DNA of 64,000 bases from Putridiphycobacter sp965230195 (GTDB taxonomy: Bacteria > Bacteroidota > Bacteroidia > Flavobacteriales_D > Crocinitomicaceae), in the NCBI GenBank assembly GCA_965230195.1, contig OZ245997.1, forward strand, positions 2,852,001 to 2,916,000. The letters run 5' to 3'. Below are positions 21,501-28,938 of the stretch, in pieces; position 1 is the first letter of the stretch; the number at the start of each line of letters is the position of its first letter. The notes under the pieces were generated by a model. The model was not told the origin of the DNA, ran no database searches, and was given only the letters and a program-made list of their open reading frames with translations. Position numbers and translations under genes: made by a program.

Positions 21501-21637
21501 ACCAGAAATAAATCACCCTGATAAGAAAAAACAATCATTGTTCCATCTGGAGAAATGGCTGGATATCTTAGCCATAAAGGATTTGCATTAACAGCCAAAG
21601 TAAGCAGGACAAAAAGCCCGGTAATAATAATTTTCAT
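18482..21637 (-). CDS. Tricorn-like S41 peptidase with TolB-type propeller domains
   Basis: The 1051-residue protein has a signal peptide (MKIIITGLFVLLTLAVNA). WD40-like/TolB beta-propeller repeats run over about residues 20-690 (repeated SPDGK, IVFSY and IAFSSN motifs), then come a PDZ domain (about 780-860) and an S41 peptidase core (about 870-1045). The catalytic candidates line up with tricorn protease of Thermoplasma: His741 in NASHTGARYH, Ser959 in GNYSDAHLFPY and a Glu in YLVENHELQPD. Tricorn cuts oligopeptides; exported Bacteroidota homologues probably degrade peptides or damaged proteins in the periplasm. The length matches the family. The LRR lipoprotein gene overlaps its end by 20 bases. 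No clear promoter is seen in the 155 bp upstream. Confidence 0.88.
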   Translation of the reverse strand: MKIIITGLFVLLTLAVNANPLWLRYPAISPDGTMIVFSYQGDLFLVDSKGGTAKQLTSHTAYDYNPVWSHDNKTIAFSSNRHGNFDVFVTNTNGQNPKRLTYFSADDVPTDFTVNNQKVIFSSTRRDHPNSVQFPYGRLGEMYQVNINGGREKQLLTVPGEKMKYSSSGDQIIFQNVKGYENEWRKHHQSSVTRDIITYNFKSKEFKQLTLWNGEDRDPVFGQDNQFYFLSEKSGSFNVWKGSTNGEAYQTQITDFKNHPVRFLSKSNENTLCFSYDGEIYTHQNGQSNKVKIIINKDNTLPDFELLRVKRISEFNLSPNNKEIVFVYRGDVFVTSIDYKTTKRITNTPGQERSVSFSPDGKKILYASENHNSWNICETKHQNEDEKYFFNATLLEEAVLVDNSEETFQPVYSPDGKEVAFLENRTTIRIINLDSKKIRTVLDGQFNYSYTDGDQNFVWSPDSKWILTNFFEFDRWNTDIALINANGKEKPINLTQSGYNNGNAKFAMEGEMVCYTTSKYGFRSHGSWGAQSDVEAVFLTESAYKKFTLNKEDYEFWKEDNEDSTVHEFKIEKENLFDRKVKLTIHSSNLLDFYVDKEATKILYLSAFEKGFDLWQTKFKERETKLVAKIGAGFTPIIVDSTEKNIFLNKKGTLVKLDVSSFKTKSIPVSGESSVNHSAERAYMFYHAWRQVREKFYVEDLHGINWAKLQKEYSKFLPYINNGYDFAELLSEILGELNASHTGARYHPYDPSGDRTAVLGCYFDESYDKKGLKIVEIMDKSPLISTEEKIDPGCIIEKIDGIEIEKDVNYYPLLNRKAGKKVLLSIYNPNTGKRWDEIVKPISLYEESRLTYQRWVKNCEKTVESLSDGQLGYVHIQGMNSRSFRELFDKALGKYHKKKAIIIDTRFNGGGWLHDDLVTFLSGKLYMSFEPRGQRNMGGEPIWKWQKPSCVLMSEGNYSDAHLFPYSYKALGIGKLIGMSVPGTGTAVWWETLIDGKTVFGIPQVGMRGTEGYLVENHELQPDIKVNNDYNQFINGTDQQLITAVNELLKK

Positions 21638-21792
21638 TGCGGTAAGAAATTTTTGTGATTTTAAAAATAGGGAAACTTAATGAGAAGGAGACAGTACTCA
21701 GGAATTTAATTGGTGGACGGGTTTAAAATTGTATGATCGGTGATCAATAATCTTTCCTTTAGAACAGGCTAATCAGGTTTAAAAATGAAGCT

Positions 21793-22596
21793 TTACTTTC
21801 GGGAACCTGTTAACCGCTCAAACTTTTCCCTGTTTCTTTTAGTCCTGGACTCTCTTTCATCAGTTGTTTCCAACTGAGTATTTTCAATATTTTCCAACAG
21901 TCTTTTTAATTCCCAATCCAGATTTATTTTTTCCCTGATTTGCTCAATAATCCTCTTTTTATCTCCTTTCTGTATTATTTCATCCGGCAGACTATCAAAA
22001 AGTGAATCAAAGTCAATTGTGTTTAACTTTTTAATGAAATCATTTAGTTTGTTTACTTCTATTTTTTGAAAGAAAGGATTTACTTTCAGGCATTGTAGTA
22101 TTCTTTTGTCATTTAATAATGAATTGCTATTTAGGAGCTCATTAAAAAACAGACTCGACTCAAAATCAGAGACAATAAAATCCCCTTTGGTGTTTACTAT
22201 AAGGTTAGGATTGGTCGCTGTTCTGTCAATATTTAACATCAATACATCCAGAAGGAAAACATCAATGAATTTTGATTTATTGATATTCTTGTCAAGAGAA
22301 AAATCAATAACATCATCAATATAATCAAAACTGATGTTTAGCCCATGACTTTTATCTATTAACTCTCTGACTTCAATATGAATATCCTGATATTCCAGTT
22401 CATTTGAAATTTTAAACCATTGTGGCAGCCTTGTGTTGATTCCTAATGCTTTGCCAATACTATTTCCAAACCATTCACAGAGTATCGAATACTCACCACT
22501 CATTCCACCTCGTAATTTCACAAAATGATTTTGTGTATTGTCCTGTACAATTATAGGGAATGAGTTCCCATCAAATTTATAACCAATTACTTTCAC
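21793..22596 (-). CDS. HipA-like kinase domain protein
   Basis: The 267-residue protein has no signal peptide. It matches the compact HipA-like kinase family (HipA_2) rather than toxin HipA itself. The N-terminal lobe has FVKLRGGMSGEY (about 25-36), with Lys27 a possible ATP-binding lysine. The catalytic loop is NIDRTATNPN (122-131), with Asp and Asn as in kinases, and SDFESS (143-148) matches the metal-binding DFE. The tail after 230 is charged and probably coiled. Such genes often pair with a DUF3037 gene; none is here, and there is no HipB-like antitoxin, so a toxin-antitoxin role is not supported. The gene starts 14 bases after the endonuclease gene ends and may be cotranscribed with it, although that protein is exported and this one is not. 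Confidence 0.75.
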   Translation of the reverse strand: MKVIGYKFDGNSFPIIVQDNTQNHFVKLRGGMSGEYSILCEWFGNSIGKALGINTRLPQWFKISNELEYQDIHIEVRELIDKSHGLNISFDYIDDVIDFSLDKNINKSKFIDVFLLDVLMLNIDRTATNPNLIVNTKGDFIVSDFESSLFFNELLNSNSLLNDKRILQCLKVNPFFQKIEVNKLNDFIKKLNTIDFDSLFDSLPDEIIQKGDKKRIIEQIREKINLDWELKRLLENIENTQLETTDERESRTKRNREKFERLTGSRK

Positions 22597-22610
22597 AACA
22601 AAAGAGAGGT

Positions 22611-23660
22611 CTAATTGACGATTATTTTTGAGGTATGAACGGTCTGTCCCGATTTGATCTGGATAAAATGCAGACCTTCAGGCAGGTTGTTGATTGTTAT
22701 TAGAGATTCACCGTTATTTACAGGTGTAATTTGTTTGATTAGCTGTCCTGAGGTGTTAAATACATTAACCAATTCTATATTAATACTAGTAATTGATTCA
22801 ATAAATATGGTATTATTTAATGTCGGGTTAGGGAAAATACGTACTTGATTTGTCGCTTCAATTTCAGTATTCAGATTCCATCTGTTTTCAGCGGTTGTTC
22901 CACCCCAAATTAAAGTAGCCAGGTAAGGGTTATCAATAAAAGGGTTTCTATTGCCTTGGTTTTGCTGAATGATTTCGTTTCTGTAATCTTCAAAATTATC
23001 CACCGGATCTTCAGCATTCCATTCTAAAAGTAATTGAACCATATTAAGGTCAACGCCAACAGGGTTTCCAACACATACCGAACTTGGTTTACATCTGCTA
23101 TTGTATCTCAAATACATGTACATAATAATTCTGGCAACATCTCCTTTCCATTGGTCACCGGGATACCAGTTGGCACCAACTGTTCCTGAACTTATACCAC
23201 TTCCGGCTGCAAATTTTTTATTTCCTCTCGAACCATTTCTCTGAACATCACAGGCTCTTAAGTTATGGGCATCAGCACCCGGGCCACTGGTGCCAAGGTC
23301 TGGTGTACCTAACGATTTAGGATAGGTATGTTCTCTGTTCCACTCACCATTACTTCCACCGTTATTATTTTTATTTCTGTTCAGGTCGGTGGTAACATCT
23401 CCATCCGAATCATTCCATCCGTATAACAATAATACATTGGATGAATTAAAAGGATTGATGTCACTTGATTTCAAAACGTTCCAAACCTGATTATAGGTCA
23501 GGGTTGTGGTATGGGTAGTTGTAATTTTCTGACTCAATTCATTTTTAAGATCAATGCCGGTTAGTGTCAGATCAACATTATTATAATAAGATGGGACGCT
23601 TTGTCCGATTACTATCAGCCAGGCAAAAAAGAATGTAAAAACAGTCAATGCAATTTTCAT
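22611..23660 (-). CDS. Secreted endonuclease I family nuclease with T9SS sorting domain
   Basis: The 349-residue protein has a signal peptide (about 1-20), an endonuclease I domain (about 30-255) and a C-terminal T9SS type A sorting domain (from about 275). Nuclease motifs are WNREHTYPKS (107-116) and GADAHNLR (128-135), as in the His-Me finger active site of EndA and Vibrio Dns. The tail has IFPNPTLNN and ends SGQTVHTSKIIVN, the usual strand pattern recognised by the type IX system. The enzyme should be released or surface-attached and degrade extracellular DNA or RNA for nutrition or biofilm turnover. Its start is three bases after the ttcA stop. The HipA-like kinase gene follows by 14 bases. 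Several cysteines (CKPSSVC) suggest a disulfide. Confidence 0.9.
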   Translation of the reverse strand: MKIALTVFTFFFAWLIVIGQSVPSYYNNVDLTLTGIDLKNELSQKITTTHTTTLTYNQVWNVLKSSDINPFNSSNVLLLYGWNDSDGDVTTDLNRNKNNNGGSNGEWNREHTYPKSLGTPDLGTSGPGADAHNLRACDVQRNGSRGNKKFAAGSGISSGTVGANWYPGDQWKGDVARIIMYMYLRYNSRCKPSSVCVGNPVGVDLNMVQLLLEWNAEDPVDNFEDYRNEIIQQNQGNRNPFIDNPYLATLIWGGTTAENRWNLNTEIEATNQVRIFPNPTLNNTIFIESITSINIELVNVFNTSGQLIKQITPVNNGESLITINNLPEGLHFIQIKSGQTVHTSKIIVN

Positions 23661-23662
23661 AT

Positions 23663-24493
23663 CTATAACATATCAAATTCAGCTCCAACCTTTAAATCAC
23701 CCATTAATTTTGATTCCAGATTTTTGAAATCAAATAAGTCATGGTCGAGCATATGAGTCGGGGATATGTTTTTCAGGGCAGTAAACATGATTTCATTTCT
23801 ACCAGGATATTTTTCTTCCCATTTAGCCAACATTGCTTTAACAATTTGTCGTTGCATATTAGGCTGTGAACCGCAAAGGTTACATGGTATTATAGGATAT
23901 TCTCTTATCTCTGCTAAGCGTACAATATCTGCTTCCTTAACAAAAGCCAGTGGTCTTAAAACAACGAATCGGTCATCATTTGTTTTATACTTCGGTGGCA
24001 TAGTCTCAATTTTTCCTGCAAAAAATAAGTTCAGGAAAAATGTTTCGATAATATCGTCACGGTGATGGCCTAACATAATTTTATTACAACCCAATTCTTC
24101 TGCAGCAGTGTATAGGATTCCTCTTCTAAGTCTTGAACACAAACTACAAGTTGTTTTACCTTCAGGTGTTTTTTCTTTTACAATACTATAAGTGTCTTTT
24201 TCAACAATTTGATAATCAACTCCTACGGATGATAAATAGTTAGGTAAAACATGTTCTGGAAATCCAGGTTGTTTTTGATCAAGGTTAACGGCAACGATTT
24301 CGAAATTAAAAACTGATGCTTTTTGAATTTGCATCATGATATCTAACATGGTATAACTGTCCTTTCCGCCCGACAAACAAATCATTAATTTGTCACCATC
24401 CTCAATCATGTTATAATCGTTAATGGCATTCCAAACCGTTTTTTTAATTTTTCGATTTAGCTTTTCCTCTTCTATTTCCGCTTCAGTTCTCAT
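23663..24493 (-). CDS. ttcA: tRNA 2-thiocytidine synthetase TtcA
   Basis: The product from ATG 24493 has 276 residues. It contains the PP-loop SGGKDS (41-46) that activates the tRNA base with ATP, CSLC (116-119) and a second CNLC (204-207), the cysteine pairs that hold the 4Fe-4S cluster used for sulfur transfer, and LGHHRDDIIETFF. TtcA makes 2-thiocytidine at position 32 of some tRNAs in the cytoplasm. A GTG further upstream (24514) is in frame, but it lies inside a promoter element (TACTTTTG on the minus strand, 24521-24514), so transcription would start after it; this favours the ATG. The length fits the family (about 270-310). The endonuclease gene follows after two bases. Confidence 0.92.
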   Translation of the reverse strand: MRTEAEIEEEKLNRKIKKTVWNAINDYNMIEDGDKLMICLSGGKDSYTMLDIMMQIQKASVFNFEIVAVNLDQKQPGFPEHVLPNYLSSVGVDYQIVEKDTYSIVKEKTPEGKTTCSLCSRLRRGILYTAAEELGCNKIMLGHHRDDIIETFFLNLFFAGKIETMPPKYKTNDDRFVVLRPLAFVKEADIVRLAEIREYPIIPCNLCGSQPNMQRQIVKAMLAKWEEKYPGRNEIMFTALKNISPTHMLDHDLFDFKNLESKLMGDLKVGAEFDML

Positions 24494-24513
24494 GTATTGA
24501 TTTAAATTCAGCA

Positions 24514-24521
24514 CAAAAGTA
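24514..24521 (-). promoter_or_regulatory. -7 promoter element of ttcA
   Basis: Read on the minus strand, TACTTTTG fits TAnnTTTG. The predicted start of transcription near 24507 leaves a leader of about 14 nt before ATG 24493. No good TTG is found 19-21 nt upstream, so the promoter is only half supported. Confidence 0.4.
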
Positions 24522-24585
24522 CTAAATTTACATTAAAGTTAATTTCCGATTAAAAGATTAGTGATTAGGATGTAATATGCAGAGT

Positions 24586-25050
24586 TTATTTTCCGTTTTT
24601 ATTCACCCTGTCATACATCACAATACTGCCGGTTACCGCAACATTTAGCGATCCTTTTCCGGGAAGCCGGACCAGGCGGTGACAGCGATTCAGGATTTTT
24701 TCCGGGAGCCCATTATCTTCTGATCCTAACAGGTAGGAAGCACGGGCAGGATGTTCAAACTTGCCAATAGGTTGAGCTTCATCCGATAGTTCTACTCCAA
24801 CTAACTGAGTAGAATAAGGCATTGATTCATAGAAATGATCAAAGTTGTCATATTTAAAAAATGGGATTTTTGACCATGTTTTGGAAGTGTCAGAGTTTTG
24901 ATGGTTATATTTTCCATCCACTATAAAAATAAAACTGGCGCCCAGTATATAGGCAGATCGCCATAAAGTACCGATATTATGTGAAGTTTTAGGTTGATAG
25001 ACACCAATACCAAAAAATTGTTCTTCTTTTCTGTCCCAATGTTGTAACAT
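24586..25050 (-). CDS. TrmH/SpoU-family RNA 2'-O-methyltransferase
   Basis: The 154-residue protein shows all three SPOUT motifs: NIGTLWRSA (25-33), LGSEDNGLP (108-116) and KGSLNVAVTGSIVMYDR (132-148). These form the trefoil knot that binds SAM and the active site that methylates a ribose 2'-OH in tRNA or rRNA. The single-domain size is like TrmL or TrmH rather than two-domain rRNA enzymes. The target nucleotide cannot be told from sequence. A TTG at 25092 would add 14 residues with no conserved feature, so ATG 25050 is preferred. It stands alone between ttcA and a divergent barrel gene. Together with TtcA and the RlmD-type enzyme it makes three RNA-modification genes in 10 kb. Confidence 0.85.
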   Translation of the reverse strand: MLQHWDRKEEQFFGIGVYQPKTSHNIGTLWRSAYILGASFIFIVDGKYNHQNSDTSKTWSKIPFFKYDNFDHFYESMPYSTQLVGVELSDEAQPIGKFEHPARASYLLGSEDNGLPEKILNRCHRLVRLPGKGSLNVAVTGSIVMYDRVNKNGK

Positions 25051-25222
25051 TATTTTTGAGTAGGGTAAGTTTTTGGCTAAGGTAAGAGTCAAATTAATAA
25101 AAACGAATTATTTTTAATTTTTTAGTAGGGAAAATGGCCTTTTTACTCGTTGTTTAGATAAAGGAATTGTCAGAGAGATGGATATTTATTTTAAAATTTG
25201 ATATTGATTGAAATTAAGGAGT

Positions 25223-25861
25223 ATGATTAAACATAAATATATTATATGGATAGGCTGTATGGTTATATCACTTCACTTAAAGGCTCAAAGTTTTGATTGG
25301 AGAGCCTTGCCATTACAGGTATCTTATTATGGAGATAACGGCATACACCCGGGAATTAAACTAGGTACAACTTATGCCTATAAAACTTATGAAAAAGCTA
25401 AAACCCGGAGACTAAAGAAAAGACAGGCTAAATTTGGCGATAAACTAAAGGTAAAGCAGCTGTCTGCTCTGACGAATATTGGCTTTTACAGTCATCCCAA
25501 TAATGATTTTGGACTATTCATTAATTTGGGAGCAGGCTACGAGCGCATCAAAACCCGTAAAGGCAATTTATTCGGTGTGAATTTAGAAATCGGTTATTTG
25601 AGGAGTATCAATCAGTTTAAAACAGAAAAACTGAATGATCAGGGTGAAATAGAACAAGTCTTTTTTGCAGGCCAGAATGGCATAATAATCGGTTTATCCC
25701 CAGTATTTGGCAGGGACCTGATGTTTAAACGTGGTATTCCGGTCAAGTGGTATGTCAAACCAAGTCCACAGTTAGTTAAGTATAATCATGGATGGTTTCC
25801 CAATGCAGCACTTGAATTGGGAATAATAATGAATTTAAATTTAAAACAGGATGAAAAGTGA
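25223..25861 (+). CDS. Small exported protein, probable outer-membrane barrel
   Basis: From ATG 25223 the product has 212 residues; a TTG at 25208 is in frame but adds nothing. It starts with a signal peptide (IIWIGCMVISLHLKAQ). The rest consists of amphipathic strands with glycine and aromatic residues (LQVSYYGDNGIHPGIKLGTTYAY, LTNIGFYSHPNNDFGLFINLG, FGVNLEIGYL) and a C-terminal strand LELGIIMNLNL, so a small barrel is likely. A basic stretch, KAKTRRLKKRQAKFGDKLK, in one loop is notable. No family is recognised. The next gene, an alpha/beta hydrolase lipoprotein, overlaps by 11 bases, so both are envelope proteins made from one transcript. Confidence 0.6.
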   Translation: MIKHKYIIWIGCMVISLHLKAQSFDWRALPLQVSYYGDNGIHPGIKLGTTYAYKTYEKAKTRRLKKRQAKFGDKLKVKQLSALTNIGFYSHPNNDFGLFINLGAGYERIKTRKGNLFGVNLEIGYLRSINQFKTEKLNDQGEIEQVFFAGQNGIIIGLSPVFGRDLMFKRGIPVKWYVKPSPQLVKYNHGWFPNAALELGIIMNLNLKQDEK

Positions 25862-26900
25862 TAAGTTAAAAATAAGTGTTTTTATCCTTATAGTTATTGG
25901 GGTTTGTTGGGGATGTACAAAAAAGAATACTGAAACCTCACAACGTTTCTATTTTCGGAATGATGGCGCGGATCTGGCAGTACAAATAGATGGTAATATG
26001 GCTTCCAAAACATTCATCCTGCTTTTGCATGGTGGACCTGGTGGTGGAGGCAGTGCTTATAACGCCGGTTTATATTCCGATTTACTTGAGCAAGAGTATG
26101 CCATGGTGTATATGGATCAAAGAGGAAATGGGGCATCTCAGGGAAATTATAATAAGAGCGACCTGACGTTGACTCAAAATTCAAAAGATGTTTATGCACT
26201 TGTGCTGTTTCTAAAAAAGAAATTTGGTGATGATATCAGTTTGTTTTTAATGGGGCATAGTTGGGGCGGCATGACTACTGCTCATGCTTTAATTCATACT
26301 GACATTCAATCTGAGCTCAAAGGGTGGATTGAGGTTGATGGTGCTCATGATTTTACAAAAAACAGTATTGAAGCAGTAAAATTATTCGAAAAAATAGGAA
26401 AAGAACAATTAGCGCTTGCGAATGAAGTGGAATTTTGGACAGAGATTGTTGATAGGGTTTCAAAAATTGACACCAATAATATTTCGGATGATGATGAGTA
26501 TTTTTTGAACTCAAACGGGTTTAAGGCAGAAAGCAAAATAGAAGAAATAAAAACACCCGATAATGGAGAGGGTAGTGGACCTGCGTATGGTATTTTAAAC
26601 TCGCCGGATATCAGTCTTGCGGTTTTTTTAAGTAATAATTTTGGAAACCCGGTTTTAAACGAAGATTCGCAAAAAAATCCGTTGACAGATCGCCTCAGTG
26701 AAATAAAAATACCATCTCAATTCCTATGGGGTAAATATGATTTTGTAGTACCACCGGCTTTAGGCTTCTCAGGCTTTGATTTGGTTGGTACCAATGATAA
26801 GCAACTGGTTATTTTTGAACACTCCGGCCATTCACCTATGGTAAACCAACCGGAAGCGTTCGCAAAAATGGTGATTAACTTTGTAGAAAAGTACAAGTGA
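25851..26900 (+). CDS. Alpha/beta-hydrolase lipoprotein, proline-iminopeptidase-like
   Basis: The 349-residue protein has a lipoprotein signal with lipobox GVCWGC (Cys22). The hydrolase core has HGGPG (60-64, oxyanion region), MDQRGNGAS (88-96) and the nucleophile elbow GHSWGG (135-140, Ser137). The acid Asp is probably in WGKYDFVVP and the final His in FEHSGHSPMV. HGGPG with DQRG is the signature of peptidase family S33 (proline iminopeptidase-like), which removes N-terminal residues from peptides or hydrolyses amides and esters. The cap domain (about 165-260) is divergent, so substrate is unknown. As a lipoprotein it acts in the periplasm or at the surface. The gene overlaps the barrel gene before it; a clear terminator follows at 26920-26950. 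Confidence 0.85.
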   Translation: MKSDKLKISVFILIVIGVCWGCTKKNTETSQRFYFRNDGADLAVQIDGNMASKTFILLLHGGPGGGGSAYNAGLYSDLLEQEYAMVYMDQRGNGASQGNYNKSDLTLTQNSKDVYALVLFLKKKFGDDISLFLMGHSWGGMTTAHALIHTDIQSELKGWIEVDGAHDFTKNSIEAVKLFEKIGKEQLALANEVEFWTEIVDRVSKIDTNNISDDDEYFLNSNGFKAESKIEEIKTPDNGEGSGPAYGILNSPDISLAVFLSNNFGNPVLNEDSQKNPLTDRLSEIKIPSQFLWGKYDFVVPPALGFSGFDLVGTNDKQLVIFEHSGHSPMVNQPEAFAKMVINFVEKYK

Positions 26901-26919
26901 TCTGCCACAGACTCAATAG

Positions 26920-26950
26920 ATGTTACAATTAAAACATTGTAACATTTTTT
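26920..26950 (+). terminator. Terminator after the hydrolase gene
   Basis: ATGTTACAAT (26920-26929) and ATTGTAACAT (26936-26945) form a perfect 10-bp stem with a 6-nt loop, followed by a run of six T. It lies 20 bases after the hydrolase stop codon. Confidence 0.7.
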
Positions 26951-26953
26951 CAG

Positions 26954-26984
26954 TTGCCTTCTATTGCTTTTATTTTTATGTTTG
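26954..26984 (+). promoter_or_regulatory. Promoter of the TonB-C-like/CotH pair
   Basis: TTG at 26954-26956, a 20-nt spacer and TATGTTTG at 26977-26984 match the Bacteroidota consensus. Transcription would begin near 26991, about 20 nt before the next start codon. Confidence 0.65.
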
Positions 26985-27010
26985 CTTAACATATAATTAA
27001 CATTGAGGAA

Positions 27011-27394
27011 ATGAAAAAAAGCAAAATTGTATTAATTATATCCCTCTTTATCATCAGTTTCACCAGTTTCTCTCAGACGCAAACTACCTCCAAAGCTACT
27101 TACGGTACTGAGAAAAGTGATCTGTATGATTATTTTGAATTGTTTTTCAAAGAAGAAATAAATGTGACTTCATTTAAAAGGTCCATTTTTAGAGTTGGAA
27201 TTGACGAAGAAGGCAATGTTTTTAAAGTGGAAGCTGTAAAACATGCTCTTGAGCCTGAAATGGCAACGAAAATTATTGAAAAAATTTATGACATGAAATG
27301 GAATTCAAAGTTAAATCCCGGCCCTGTTTCATCAGTATTACATTTAGTGTTTACAGTGAATAAAGAAGCACAGTTAACTATTGAAATCTATTAA
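27011..27394 (+). CDS. Small exported protein, possible TonB-C-like domain
   Basis: The 127-residue protein has a clear signal peptide (KIVLIISLFIISFTSFSQ). The mature part of about 105 residues contains FRVGIDEEGNVFKVEAVKH and a closing strand SVLHLVFTVNKEA, resembling the strand-helix-strand core of TonB/energy-transducer C-terminal domains. The usual YP motif is missing, so the match is weak and the role unknown. It is followed after two bases by the CotH-family gene, so both are translated from one transcript. A strong promoter (26954-26984) precedes it. It may be a periplasmic partner of the CotH protein, but no direct evidence exists. Confidence 0.55.
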   Translation: MKKSKIVLIISLFIISFTSFSQTQTTSKATYGTEKSDLYDYFELFFKEEINVTSFKRSIFRVGIDEEGNVFKVEAVKHALEPEMATKIIEKIYDMKWNSKLNPGPVSSVLHLVFTVNKEAQLTIEIY

Positions 27395-27396
27395 AA

Positions 27397-28938
27397 ATGA
27401 AAAACTTACTTACTTTAATATTACTGGCTGCCGGGTGGACTTCATTTGGACAGGATGATGGTGATAATATGTTTGATGAAACGATCGTACATGAAATCAG
27501 AATTACCTTTGAACAAACCGATTTTTGGGACTCCCTGGAATATTATTATGATGATTATCTGAATAATGATGCTGATAAGGTCTATATGTTGGCCTCAGTT
27601 GAAATTGATGGTAATACTATCGATTCCGTAGGAGTCAGGCAAAAAGGATTTTATTCCAATTGGGGTGGAGATGGTTTAAAAAAACCGCTTAAAATTAATT
27701 TTAAAACCTATGTGGAAGACCAACGTTTTGATGGTTTAAAGAAAATCAATCTTCAAAATGGTTTTAAAGACCCAACCATGATGAGAGATGCATTGGCATA
27801 TAAATTTATGCGTGATGCCGGTATTCCTGCACCCAGAACGTCTCATGCTAAAGTTTATATTAACAATACCTATTGGGGACTTTATGCCATTGTAGAACAG
27901 GTTGATACCCGGTTTTTGAAGAGATGGTTTGAAGACAATGATGGCAACCTTTTTAAATGTATTGATAATACCTCATTAACCTGGCAAGGCCAAAATTATG
28001 TCAATTACCTGGATGAATTTGAGTTGAAAACAAATGAACAGGAAAATGATTGGTCAGGTTTCATTGATTTGGTAGATAAAATTAATACCTCAAATAATTT
28101 TAGTGATAGTATTACTAATCGGTTCAGAATAGGAAATTATATTAAAGTTTTGGCAGCTGATGTTTTGATGTACAATTGGGACTCTTATTATGATCATGGT
28201 CGTAATTTCTATTTATATGAAGATTCTACCGAAAGAATGTTTAACTGGATACCATGGGATTATAATCTTGCTTTTTCAGAAGATGATACAGATGTTTTAT
28301 TAGATGGTGATGCAGTACCGGACATGCCAGGATTTCCTGGTAGCGGAAGTGATGCAAAACCGCTAATTCAAAGAGTGATGGAAGATGAATCATTAAGATC
28401 ATTATACTTCAATCATATTTGTATTATGTTAGAACACTCCTTCAACCTGGCAAATCTTGAGGGGTATCTTGATACACAAAAAGCATTGATATCACAGGCC
28501 ATGGATGATGATCCTAATAAATTTTACACATTTGCTGATTTCAATAATAATTTTAATTCAACAGTTGTCATTGTTGGCCCATGGGGTAACAGTGAAAACA
28601 TAATGGGTTTAAAAACATTTATTACAGATCGGTATCAGACCGTTCATGACCAATTTGCTACACACGGACATTCTTGTTCGGCTTTAAGTGTTGAATCTCA
28701 GGGGGTGGATGAAGATAACCTGATTTATCCTAACCCAACAGATGGTATTGTCAATTTTGAATTAGCCTCATCTGTCAATGCGGTTGAGATATACAATATG
28801 GATGGAAAACTACTATTAAGAAAAGAAGTACAATATGCTAACGAAACAATCGATTTATCAGATTATGCAAGCGGAATCTACCTGATTAATCTTAAAGGAA
28901 ATCAATTTAGCAAAACCGTAAAATTGATCAGACGTTAA
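27397..28938 (+). CDS. CotH-family kinase-like secreted protein with T9SS sorting domain
   Basis: The 513-residue protein has a signal peptide (LLTLILLAAGWTSFG), a CotH domain (about 30-400) and a T9SS type A tail. CotH proteins are atypical kinases; Bacillus CotH phosphorylates spore coat proteins. Motifs seen are KKPLKINFK (a lysine region), RDALAYKFMRDAGIPAPRT, the catalytic-loop-like NWDSYYDHGRN (260-270) and FNWIPWDYN (282-290), whose Asp would bind metal. The tail has LIYPNPTDG and ends GNQFSKTVKLIRR, so the protein is carried across the outer membrane. Secreted or surface-bound CotH proteins are common in Bacteroidota, with unknown substrates. The gene follows the small exported protein gene by two bases and is convergent with the glycosyltransferase gene, overlapping four bases. 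Confidence 0.88.
   Translation: MKNLLTLILLAAGWTSFGQDDGDNMFDETIVHEIRITFEQTDFWDSLEYYYDDYLNNDADKVYMLASVEIDGNTIDSVGVRQKGFYSNWGGDGLKKPLKINFKTYVEDQRFDGLKKINLQNGFKDPTMMRDALAYKFMRDAGIPAPRTSHAKVYINNTYWGLYAIVEQVDTRFLKRWFEDNDGNLFKCIDNTSLTWQGQNYVNYLDEFELKTNEQENDWSGFIDLVDKINTSNNFSDSITNRFRIGNYIKVLAADVLMYNWDSYYDHGRNFYLYEDSTERMFNWIPWDYNLAFSEDDTDVLLDGDAVPDMPGFPGSGSDAKPLIQRVMEDESLRSLYFNHICIMLEHSFNLANLEGYLDTQKALISQAMDDDPNKFYTFADFNNNFNSTVVIVGPWGNSENIMGLKTFITDRYQTVHDQFATHGHSCSALSVESQGVDEDNLIYPNPTDGIVNFELASSVNAVEIYNMDGKLLLRKEVQYANETIDLSDYASGIYLINLKGNQFSKTVKLIRR

Noticed and set aside
21793..22596. Toxin-antitoxin module HipAB
   Set aside because: No HipB-like gene next to it and the kinase is of the compact HipA-like type.
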